A DNA stretch of 64,000 nucleotides from Duganella qianjiadongensis (lineage in GTDB: Bacteria; Pseudomonadota; Gammaproteobacteria; Burkholderiales; Burkholderiaceae_D). The notes beneath the pieces are model-generated. The model was not told where the DNA came from. It saw nothing but the letters and a program-made list of their open reading frames with translations, and did no database searches. Shown here piece after piece: positions 20,938-27,746 of the stretch. Made by a program: the position numbers and the translations under genes. The stretch lies in the NCBI RefSeq assembly GCF_009857915.1, contig NZ_WWCM01000001.1, positions 124,001-188,000 on the forward strand, in the 5' to 3' direction. The first letter of the stretch is position 1, and each line of letters opens with the position of its first letter.

Positions 20938-22371
20938 ATGACCGACGCAGTAAATGATGCCGTCCATGAGACGCACGAGCAGCAGGATATCATCGAGAAC
21001 ATCACTTACGCAGAACTGAGCGTCGGTCAGAGCGCGCGGCTGTGCCGCACCCTGACGGAAAACGACATTGCCGCTTTCGCCGCCGTGTCAGGCGATATCA
21101 ACCCGGCCCACGTCGATACCGAATATGCCGATCACACCCTGTTCCATGGCGTGATCGCGCACGGCATGTGGGGCGCGGCACTGATCTCGCGCCTGCTGGG
21201 CACGGTGCTGCCCGGCCCCGGCACCATCTATCTGGGCCAGACTCTGAAGTTTCTCAAGCCAGTGCGCATCGGCGACGAACTGCGCATCACGGCCACCGTC
21301 GCCAGCAAGGAAGACGAGAAGAAGCACGTTACGCTCGATTGCGAAATCAAGAACCAGAATGGCGCCGTGGTACTGTCCGGTCTGGCCACGGTGATCGCGC
21401 CGACGGAAAAAGTGCGCCGTCCGCGCACCCAGCTGCCGCCCCTGTATATGCCATCGCGTCACCAGTACACCAGCTTGTTCACCAGCGTGGCCGGGCTGGC
21501 TGCCGTACGCTGCGCCGTGGTGCATCCCTGCGATGCTGCCTCGCTGCGCGGCGCGTTGGAAGCAGGCCATAAAGGCCTGATCGTGCCGGTGCTGATCGGC
21601 CCGCAAGCCAAGATACAGGCCGTGGCCGACGAAGCCGGTCTGTCGCTGCAAGGGGTGGAGCTGATCGACGTGCCGTACAGCCATGCGGCAGCGGCACGCG
21701 CCGTGCAGCTGGCCGCCAGCGGCGACGTCGAAATGCTGATGAAGGGCAGCCTGCACACGGATGAACTGATTAGCGCCGTGCTGGCCGAACCGGCGCTGCG
21801 CACCAAGTCCCGCCTGTCGCACGTGTTCCGGCTGGAAGTACCGATGTACGACAAGGTGCTGCTGATCTCCGACGGCGCGCTGCACATCCAGCCTGACCTC
21901 AACGACAAGGCCGACATCATCCGCAACGCCATCACGCTGGCGCATGCGCTGGGCACGCCGTCGCCCAAGGTGGCCATCCTGTCGGCCGTGGAAACCGTCA
22001 CACCGAAAATTCCATCCACGCTGGACGCTGCCGCCCTGTGCAAGATGGCCGAGCGTGGCCAGATTACGGGCGGCGAACTGGATGGCCCGCTGGCCTTCGA
22101 CAACGCCATTTCGCCCGCCGCTGCGCGCGCCAAAGGCATTACCTCCAGCGTTGCCGGTCATGCCGACATACTGATTGCGCCCGATCTGGAGGCCGGCAAT
22201 CTGCTGGCCAAACAGCTCGAATATCTGGCTGGCGCCGCTGCCTGCGGCGTGGTGCTGGGCGCCACCGTGCCTATCGCCCTGACCAGCCGCGCCGATCCGG
22301 CCGATTCGCGCACCGCCTCCGCTGCGCTGGCACTGCTGCTGGCCCACAGCTACCGCCAGCAGCGTCCCTGA
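20938..22371 (+). CDS. Bifunctional enoyl-CoA hydratase / phosphate acetyl(butyryl)transferase
   Basis: A 477-aa fusion. Residues about 20-155 form a MaoC hot-dog domain with hydratase-like sequence FAAVSGDINPAHVDTEYA and FHGVIAHGMWGAALIS. Residues about 165-475 form a Pta/Ptb domain that exchanges acyl groups between CoA and phosphate (LIVPVLIGPQAKI, then VLKGS-like MLMKGSLHTDEL and GITSSVAGHADILIAPDLEAGN). It would link acyl-CoA pools to acyl phosphates and could supply hydroxyacyl-CoA-related intermediates near PHA synthesis. It follows the FNR-driven usp gene. No acetate or butyrate kinase gene follows, although one is often paired with this fusion. Confidence 0.92.
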   Translation: MTDAVNDAVHETHEQQDIIENITYAELSVGQSARLCRTLTENDIAAFAAVSGDINPAHVDTEYADHTLFHGVIAHGMWGAALISRLLGTVLPGPGTIYLGQTLKFLKPVRIGDELRITATVASKEDEKKHVTLDCEIKNQNGAVVLSGLATVIAPTEKVRRPRTQLPPLYMPSRHQYTSLFTSVAGLAAVRCAVVHPCDAASLRGALEAGHKGLIVPVLIGPQAKIQAVADEAGLSLQGVELIDVPYSHAAAARAVQLAASGDVEMLMKGSLHTDELISAVLAEPALRTKSRLSHVFRLEVPMYDKVLLISDGALHIQPDLNDKADIIRNAITLAHALGTPSPKVAILSAVETVTPKIPSTLDAAALCKMAERGQITGGELDGPLAFDNAISPAAARAKGITSSVAGHADILIAPDLEAGNLLAKQLEYLAGAAACGVVLGATVPIALTSRADPADSRTASAALALLLAHSYRQQRP

Positions 22372-22440
22372 ATCTGCCACAAGCGCCGGCCGCACACAGA
22401 ACCTGCGCCTGGCGCCGCAGGCACTGCTGACCGTGCCGGC

Positions 22441-23466
22441 CTAGCCCAGCACGATACGGGCCACGGCCACGTAGAGCGGAATACCGAACAGGATGTTCAG
22501 CGGGAACGTCACGCCCAGACTCAGGCCAAAATACAGCGACGGCGTCGCTTCCGGCATGGCATAGCGCAGCACGGCCGGCACGGCGATATACGAAGCGCTG
22601 GCAGCGAGCACCATCAGCAGGGCTGCATCGCCGGTAGGCAGGTGCAGCAGCACGGCCAGCGTCAGCGCCAGTGTGGCATGCAGCAGCGGCCCCAGTATGG
22701 CGTAGGCCACCAGCACCGGGGATTTGCCCCGTATCTGCAGCAGATTACGCGCCGCCATCAGGCCCATATCGAGCAGGAAGAACGCCAGCATGCCTTTGAA
22801 CAGGTCGCCGGAGAACGGCTGCATGGCGGCCTTGCCTGCGTCGCCCGTGACGATGCCGACCACCATGGCACCGAGCAGCAGCAACTGCGCGCCGTCGGTG
22901 AACGACTCGTGCAGTATCTTGCCGACCGAGACACCCTGCTTGCCGCCAGCGCCGGACAACGCTGCCGGACCGGCCAGCACGGCAGCGCCGCCAGCGGGCG
23001 TGACCGCGCTGCCACCGGCCTGCTGGCGCAGGCTGTTGGCAAACACTATGGCCATGATGATGGCGGGCGATTCCATCAGCGCCATCGCTGCCGCCATGTG
23101 GCCGCCATACGCCACCTGCTGGTTTTCCAGATACTGCACGGCCGTGACGAAGGTCACCGCACTGACGGAGCCATAAGTCGCGGCCACGGCAGCCGCATCG
23201 AAGCCGGAAACGAACTGGCGCAGAACAGTGTAGCCGATCAACGGCACGGCGATGGCCAGCGCCACGGCGGCGGCCAGACTCAGGCCCACATTGGCCGTCA
23301 GGCCCGAATGCGACAGCGCAAAGCCGCCCTTCAGGCCCAGCGCCATCAGCAGGTAGAGCGAGAGGAAGCGCGAGATGGCAGGCGGAATTTCAAGATTGGA
23401 GCGCACGGCGCCAGCCAGCACGCCGAAGACAAAGAACAGAATGGCAGGATCTAGAATGTTTTGCAT
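22441..23466 (-). CDS. SbtA-like sodium-dependent bicarbonate transporter family permease
   Basis: A 341-aa inner-membrane protein with about ten hydrophobic segments in two inverted halves. The first half contains FGVLAGAVRSNLEIPPAI and LMALGLKGGFAL; the second contains KGMLAFFLLDMGLMAA and the C-terminal FPLNILFGIPLYVAVA. This matches the SbtA/DUF897 family known for Na+-dependent bicarbonate uptake in cyanobacteria, with homologues across proteobacteria. A cytoplasmic Gly/Ala-rich loop separates the halves. No SbtB (PII-like) partner is adjacent. It is transcribed divergently from a LysR gene 86 bases away that probably controls it; the substrate in this organism is inferred. Confidence 0.88.
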   Translation of the reverse strand: MQNILDPAILFFVFGVLAGAVRSNLEIPPAISRFLSLYLLMALGLKGGFALSHSGLTANVGLSLAAAVALAIAVPLIGYTVLRQFVSGFDAAAVAATYGSVSAVTFVTAVQYLENQQVAYGGHMAAAMALMESPAIIMAIVFANSLRQQAGGSAVTPAGGAAVLAGPAALSGAGGKQGVSVGKILHESFTDGAQLLLLGAMVVGIVTGDAGKAAMQPFSGDLFKGMLAFFLLDMGLMAARNLLQIRGKSPVLVAYAILGPLLHATLALTLAVLLHLPTGDAALLMVLAASASYIAVPAVLRYAMPEATPSLYFGLSLGVTFPLNILFGIPLYVAVARIVLG

Positions 23467-23524
23467 GGTTTTTTCTCCTTGGAACGAATTCTAGGGAAAC
23501 ACAGATATCATGTAAAATCGATTC

Positions 23525-23546
23525 TTATCTCATCATGCATAGATAA
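23525..23546. promoter_or_regulatory. LysR-type operator between the bicarbonate permease and its regulator
   Basis: TTATCT at 23525-23530 and AGATAA at 23541-23546 form a perfect 6-base inverted repeat with a 10-base spacer, which includes an ATCT-N10-AGAT core typical of T-N11-A LysR boxes. It lies just upstream of the LysR ATG at 23553, as expected for autorepression, and about 60 bases from the permease start. Confidence 0.5.
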
Positions 23547-23552
23547 AACTCT

Positions 23553-24464
23553 ATGAATATCACTTTCCGGCAGTTGCGCCTGTTTCTGGCGCTGGCTGAA
23601 ACGGGCAGCGTCAGCGCGGCAGCGCGCGCCATGCATGTAACCCAGCCCACCGCATCCATGCAGCTCAGAGAAATCAGCGCCTCGATCGGCCTGCCCCTGT
23701 ACGATGTGATCGGCAAAAAAGTCCATCTGACCGAGGTGGGGCGGGAGCTGGCCGAAACGGCGCGCGCCATCGGCCGCAGCTGGGACAGCTTCGAACAGCA
23801 GGTCGATGGCATCAAGGGACTCTCGCGCGGCAAGCTGCGCGTGGCGGTGGTCAGCACCGCCAAATACTTCATGCCGCGCCTGATCGGCAGCTTCTGCACG
23901 CGCTATCCGGCCATCGATGTCGCGCTAGAAATCCTCAACCGCGATGGCGTGGTGCAGCGCCTGCGCGACAATCTGGACGACCTCTACATCATGTCCATGC
24001 CGCCGGCCGAAATAGCGCTGGGCGACGAAGTCTTCATGCCCAACCCTATCGTCGTCATCGCTGCCAGCAATCACCCGCTGGCGCGGCGCCGCAGCGTCAG
24101 TCTGGAACAGCTGGCAGATCAGCGATTTATCCTGCGCGAGCCGGGCTCGGGCACACGCATGGCCGCCGACCAGTTCTTCCATGCCCACCGCTTCCGCGCC
24201 AATATCCGCATGGAGCTGGGCAGCAACGAGGCCGTCAAGGAATCTGTTGCTGGCGGGCTGGGCATAGGCGTAGTGTCTCGCCATGCCCTGCACGGCCAGC
24301 AGAAAGAACACGGCGTCAGCGTGATCAATGTGAGCGGTTTTCCCCTGCCTTCGGCCTGGCACATCGTCCACCCTGCCAGCAAGAAGCTGACGCCGCTGGC
24401 ACAGGCCTTCAAACAGCATGTGCTCACGGCGATAGCTCCTGAGGCCGGGCCCGCCACGCGATAG
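23553..24464 (+). CDS. LysR-family regulator (CbbR/CmpR-like)
   Basis: A 303-aa LysR regulator. The N-terminal winged HTH (MNITFRQLRLFLALAETGSVSAAARAMHVTQPTASMQLREIS) is followed by the inducer-binding domain from about 90. Phrases such as EPGSGTRMAADQFF and GSNEAVKESVAGGLGIGVVSRHAL match CbbR/CmpR-type regulators of carbon fixation and bicarbonate uptake. It is divergent from the SbtA-like permease and has an inverted repeat just upstream of its own start. No RuBisCO or other cbb genes are visible, so its target is probably the permease alone. Confidence 0.92.
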   Translation: MNITFRQLRLFLALAETGSVSAAARAMHVTQPTASMQLREISASIGLPLYDVIGKKVHLTEVGRELAETARAIGRSWDSFEQQVDGIKGLSRGKLRVAVVSTAKYFMPRLIGSFCTRYPAIDVALEILNRDGVVQRLRDNLDDLYIMSMPPAEIALGDEVFMPNPIVVIAASNHPLARRRSVSLEQLADQRFILREPGSGTRMAADQFFHAHRFRANIRMELGSNEAVKESVAGGLGIGVVSRHALHGQQKEHGVSVINVSGFPLPSAWHIVHPASKKLTPLAQAFKQHVLTAIAPEAGPATR

Positions 24465-24495
24465 CCGGGCCGCTTAGGCCTTAAAAGCCACACTA

Positions 24496-24518
24496 TTTAT
24501 TGCGCTTATCGCAATAAA
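24496..24518. repeat. Inverted repeat between lysR and the PEP-CTERM gene
   Basis: TTTATTGCG at 24496-24504 and CGCAATAAA at 24510-24518 are perfect inverted arms around a 5-base loop, and partial pairing extends outward (CCAC...GTGG). It lies 32 bases after the LysR stop and could be a weak bidirectional terminator or an operator for the PEP-CTERM gene. There is no long T-run after the stem. Confidence 0.45.
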
Positions 24519-24640
24519 ACTAGTGGATTAATAATTTCCAGTATTATTTCCACATTGCATGGAGTAGCATCACACGGATGTGCAGGTCTGCACGGGCGGC
24601 CGGCTGCCCGGCAGACGGCGAAATTCAAGAGGAGAACGTG

Positions 24641-25291
24641 ATGCAGATTGCAAAAAGGACCCTGTTGACTTGCCTGCTTGCAGGCGCATCGCTGAGTGCA
24701 CAGGCGGCAGTACTGAGCTTTGACGATGTGCCCAACGGTACCCGGGGCAGTTTCGTCAGCGCAGGGTTTGCCTTTACCCTGAGCGGTCTGGCTTCGGGCA
24801 TGTACAGCGGACAGAGCTGCGGCCCTAGCTGCCCGGTCAACGGTACCGTGCTGGCACTGGCACCGTATGGCGACTTTCTGGGCGATTCCGCTGCCCTGAC
24901 CATGGTAAAACGCGGTGGCGGCACCTTCTCGCTGGTGGGCTTCGATGGCGCCGGTTCGTTCAACTTCAACGACGTGCACACGCCTGCCAATTTCCCCCGC
25001 CAGATCGACGTCATCGGCCATGTGCTGGGCGGCGCTAGCGTTACCCAGTCCTTCCTGATCGACACCTCGACGCTCAGCGGTCCGATGCCGCTGGTCAGCT
25101 ATCAGTTCAACAGCAGCTTCAGCAATCTCACCTCTGTCACTTTCAGGAGCAGCGGCAGCAGTCTGGCGATGTTTAACGGCTTCACCGTGGATAATATCGA
25201 AACCTCGCCTGTGCCTGAACCCGGTTCCTATGCCATGCTGCTGGCCGGTCTGGGCCTGCTCGGCTGGACAAGACGACGCCGCGCCCGCTAG
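24641..25291 (+). CDS. PEP-CTERM sorting-signal protein
   Basis: An exported protein of 216 aa. A Sec signal peptide (MQIAKRTLLTCLLAGASLSAQA) precedes a beta-rich domain of about 165 residues, with a Cys pair in CGPSC, that resembles no enzyme I recognise. It ends in a classic PEP-CTERM signal: VPEP at 191-194, a hydrophobic helix (YAMLLAGLGLLGW) and an Arg-rich tail (RRRRAR). Exosortase is expected to cut at the signal; no exosortase gene is in the window. AGAGGAG lies just before the ATG at 24641, so the 21-residue longer frame is rejected. Its stop overlaps the end of the decayed gene on the other strand. Confidence 0.9.
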   Translation: MQIAKRTLLTCLLAGASLSAQAAVLSFDDVPNGTRGSFVSAGFAFTLSGLASGMYSGQSCGPSCPVNGTVLALAPYGDFLGDSAALTMVKRGGGTFSLVGFDGAGSFNFNDVHTPANFPRQIDVIGHVLGGASVTQSFLIDTSTLSGPMPLVSYQFNSSFSNLTSVTFRSSGSSLAMFNGFTVDNIETSPVPEPGSYAMLLAGLGLLGWTRRRRAR

Positions 25292-25484
25292 GCCGGGGCA
25301 AATTCCAGCCTCAGTGAGCTGTGGCTGGCCACGGCCTGCCAGCGCTGCGCCAGTTCCAGTACTGCGTCATACAGCGCCCGCGCGGCAGCGGGATCATGGT
25401 ACCCGTCTCGCTGCCGTCGCGCCGCTCGCAGCGCAGCTGATCGTATTTTTCGTTCTTACCCAGTTTGCTGGCGATAAGCAGCAT
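25288..25484 (-). pseudogene. Decayed small conserved gene (frame change and probable internal deletion)
   Basis: From 25484 an ATG with a GAAGGGAAG ribosome site opens a protein-like stretch (MLLIASKLGKNEKYDQLRC, then ERRDGSETGT). Around 25397 that frame turns into low-quality sequence, while the neighbouring frame continues as DPAAARALYDAVLELAQRWQ and ends SSLRLEFAPA at 25288. Both halves look like real protein and fit one gene broken by a frame change. I recall proteins of about 130-150 aa with a similar beginning (LGK..DGS) and ending (RW....LEF); against those, roughly 70-80 middle residues would be missing. The family name is unknown to me. Confidence 0.5.
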
Positions 25485-25527
25485 AGTCTGCTTCCCTTCA
25501 TGACACCAAGGCCGGTGCGATAAGCCA

Positions 25528-26676
25528 TTATGCCTTGGCCGGACGCCCGGATACGAGCCATAGCGCCGAACATGGCACACACGCGAGCAACGCTGCCAGC
25601 AGCCAGAACGCCTGCGGCAGCCCGACCAGCTTGGCAATAAAGCCGATACCGGCCGGCCCCACCAGTATGCCCGCATAAGCCGTGGTGGAGATTGCCGCAA
25701 TCGCCAGACCGGCCGGCATCACCTGCTGCAGGGCCGCACGGCGGAACAGCACCGGCACGATATTCGCGCAGCCCAGTCCGATCAGGCCGAAACCGGCCAG
25801 CGCCACCAGCCCGCTCGCTGCCGTCAGCAGCACGGCAAAGCCGGCCAGCGCCAGCACGCCGCCGCCCAGCAGCGTGCGCTGGTCGCCCAGCCGGGTGGCC
25901 ATATAGTCGCCGCTGAAGCGGGCCAGCGTCATGGCAATGGAAAACACGATATAGCCGCTGCCCGCCTGCTCGACAGCAAACAGACCCTGCTCCGTCAGCA
26001 GCAGCGCGCCCCAGTCCAGCAGCGCACCTTCGACCAGAAAGGTAATACAGGTCAGCAGCGCTATGCCCAGTACCAGCCCGCGCGGCAGGGCAAACATGGC
26101 GCCGCCGCTGCGCGCACCATCACGCAGTATGCGCGGCGCGGCCAGCAGCATGCCCAGCACCATCACGGCGCCGCACAGCGCGGTAGCAGGCAACGCTGGC
26201 AGCCGTTGCGATAGCAGCAGCGTCATCACCGCCGAACCGGCAAAACCGCCCACGCTGAACAGCGCATGGAAGCCCGACATCAGGGACACACCGGCCCTTT
26301 TTTCCACTTCCACCGCATGCATATTCATCGCCACATCGAGTGCGCCCAGCGTGGCGCCAAAGGCCAGCAGATTCAGGCCCAGCGCGGGTACTGAGTCGGC
26401 CAGCGGCAAGGCCGCCAGCGCCGCAGCGAAGCCGAAGCCGCTGACGATCAGCAAAGGCCGGGTGCCATGCCGCACGGCCAGCGCACCGGTCAGCGCCATC
26501 GCCAAGATGGAACCCACGCCTATGCATAGCAGCAGCAGGCCCAGCACATGTTCATCGAGACCTAGTCTGGCTTTGGTCTGCGGGATCAGCGGAGCCCAGC
26601 ATGAATAACCGAAACCGGCAACGAGAAACAGCACGCGTGTCGCGAGCCGTGCGGGGGCGTCGGAAACTATAGCCAC
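25528..26676 (-). CDS. MFS transporter (YbjJ-like)
   Basis: A 382-aa major facilitator with about 12 hydrophobic segments. It begins RVLFLVAGFGYSCWAPLIPQTKARLGLDE and has the loop 2-3 region ALAVRHGTRPLL. DVAMNMHAVEVEKRAG and SGFHALFSVGGFAGS match the YbjJ/fucose-permease-like subgroup. The substrate cannot be read from sequence. It lies 35 bases downstream of a DeoR-family regulator on the same strand, so the two form an operon, and a perfect palindrome upstream of the regulator is the likely shared operator. Confidence 0.9.
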   Translation of the reverse strand: MAIVSDAPARLATRVLFLVAGFGYSCWAPLIPQTKARLGLDEHVLGLLLLCIGVGSILAMALTGALAVRHGTRPLLIVSGFGFAAALAALPLADSVPALGLNLLAFGATLGALDVAMNMHAVEVEKRAGVSLMSGFHALFSVGGFAGSAVMTLLLSQRLPALPATALCGAVMVLGMLLAAPRILRDGARSGGAMFALPRGLVLGIALLTCITFLVEGALLDWGALLLTEQGLFAVEQAGSGYIVFSIAMTLARFSGDYMATRLGDQRTLLGGGVLALAGFAVLLTAASGLVALAGFGLIGLGCANIVPVLFRRAALQQVMPAGLAIAAISTTAYAGILVGPAGIGFIAKLVGLPQAFWLLAALLACVPCSALWLVSGRPAKA

Positions 26677-26711
26677 AGTATCTCCAGAAAAAGTCAGTAG
26701 GTAGTAGGGAG

Positions 26712-27485
26712 CTAAGCGAGCGGACTGGCACGCAAAACCAGGCTGCCGCGCTGTTCGAGCGCATCGGCACAGGCGGCCGGTGCATCGTGTTCCAGCACAT
26801 AGCAGTCTATGGCCGCGCTGGCGCAGATGCGGTACGGCGCCCGCGTCTGCAGTTTTTCGCTGGTGAGCAGCAGCGCGCTCTGGCCGGCGCTAGCCAGCAG
26901 CGCCTGCTTGAAACAGGCATCGGCCAGATGGAAGGCACTCGCCCCCTGTTCGATAGAAAAAGCACAGGCGCCGAGGAAGCAGCGGTCCGGCTGCAGCCGC
27001 TCCAGCATGGACAGCGCAATCGCATCGATACAGCCGCCCACATGGGCATCCACGCTGCCGCCCAGCATCAGCAGCTGTAAGCCGCCGCGCTGCTGCACGG
27101 CATTGGCGATGGCAATCGAATTGGTGGCCACCGTCACACCGCTGTCGGCCGGCAGAAACGGCAGCAGCGCCAGATTGCTGCTGCCGTTATCGAGAAACAC
27201 CAGTTCGCCGGGCTGGACCAGCGTAGCGCCCACCCGTGCCAGCGCCGTCTTGCGGTCCGGCACGTGGGCCATGCGTTGCGCCATGGAGGTGGCTGCCGGC
27301 GACAGCGGCAGCGCGCCGCCATATACGCGCCGGCACAGACCAAGCGCTGCCAGTGCCCGCAGGTCGCGCCGGATGGCATCTTCGGAAACGCCGAATTCGC
27401 TGGCCAGCGTGGCCGCAGCGACGGACTGGCCCTGCTCCAGCCTGTGCAGGATGAGATCGCGCCGGTTACGGGGAATATCGTTCAT
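26712..27485 (-). CDS. DeoR/GlpR-family transcriptional regulator
   Basis: A 257-aa sugar-phosphate-type repressor. The N-terminal DeoR HTH (RRDLILHRLEQGQSVAAATLASEFGVSEDAIRRDLRALAALG) is followed by the DeoRC sensor domain, with the family phrases VFLDNGSSN and VATNSIAIANAVQQRGGLQLLMLGG. The effector is probably a phosphorylated sugar or a related metabolite, but the family does not specify which. It leads an operon with the YbjJ-like MFS transporter. A perfect 10-base inverted repeat lies 41-64 bases upstream of its ATG. Confidence 0.92.
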   Translation of the reverse strand: MNDIPRNRRDLILHRLEQGQSVAAATLASEFGVSEDAIRRDLRALAALGLCRRVYGGALPLSPAATSMAQRMAHVPDRKTALARVGATLVQPGELVFLDNGSSNLALLPFLPADSGVTVATNSIAIANAVQQRGGLQLLMLGGSVDAHVGGCIDAIALSMLERLQPDRCFLGACAFSIEQGASAFHLADACFKQALLASAGQSALLLTSEKLQTRAPYRICASAAIDCYVLEHDAPAACADALEQRGSLVLRASPLA

Positions 27486-27525
27486 GACGCCATCATAATG
27501 CGCACAAACAAGAAGGTAAACGAAT

Positions 27526-27549
27526 ATTCATGCATGTTTATGCATGAAT
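27526..27549. promoter_or_regulatory. Perfect palindrome, probable DeoR operator
   Basis: ATTCATGCAT at 27526-27535 and ATGCATGAAT at 27540-27549 are exact inverted arms with the spacer GTTT. It lies just upstream of the DeoR-family gene (start 27485), a position suited to autorepression of the regulator/MFS operon. Confidence 0.6.
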
Positions 27550-27653
27550 TACTCAAAACACGTACAAACGCGCAGCCGATTGCACAGCCACGCCAGCGCT
27601 AGTTACGTGCAAAATGCAACTAAAACACAGGATGCATACTGCTTCCTGTATAT

Positions 27654-27702
27654 TTGAGTTGGGTCAAATTATTTCCAAAAAATAAAACCTATTATTTAAT
27701 AA
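27654..27702 (+). promoter_or_regulatory. FNR-like promoter of the HWE kinase gene
   Basis: TTGAGTTGGGTCAA at 27654-27667 matches the FNR/Anr palindrome with one mismatch per half-site. A good -10 element TATTAT lies at 27690-27695, 32 bases from centre to centre. That is the same spacing as in the three perfect FNR promoters of this window, so the predicted start is near 27702 with a 45-base leader. Confidence 0.4.
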
Positions 27703-27746
27703 TAATCAAAACCACGCGTTTTTCCGGCCCGCGTGATCCAGTTCCG

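Noticed and set aside
22372..22440. Short protein-like tail after the MaoC-Pta stop (NLRLAPQALLTVPA)
   Set aside because: It is too short to assign, has no start of its own, and may be chance or a remnant I cannot identify.
24900..27500. Insertion sequence or prophage scar as cause of the decayed gene
   Set aside because: No transposase, terminal repeats or target duplication is visible around 25288-25484.
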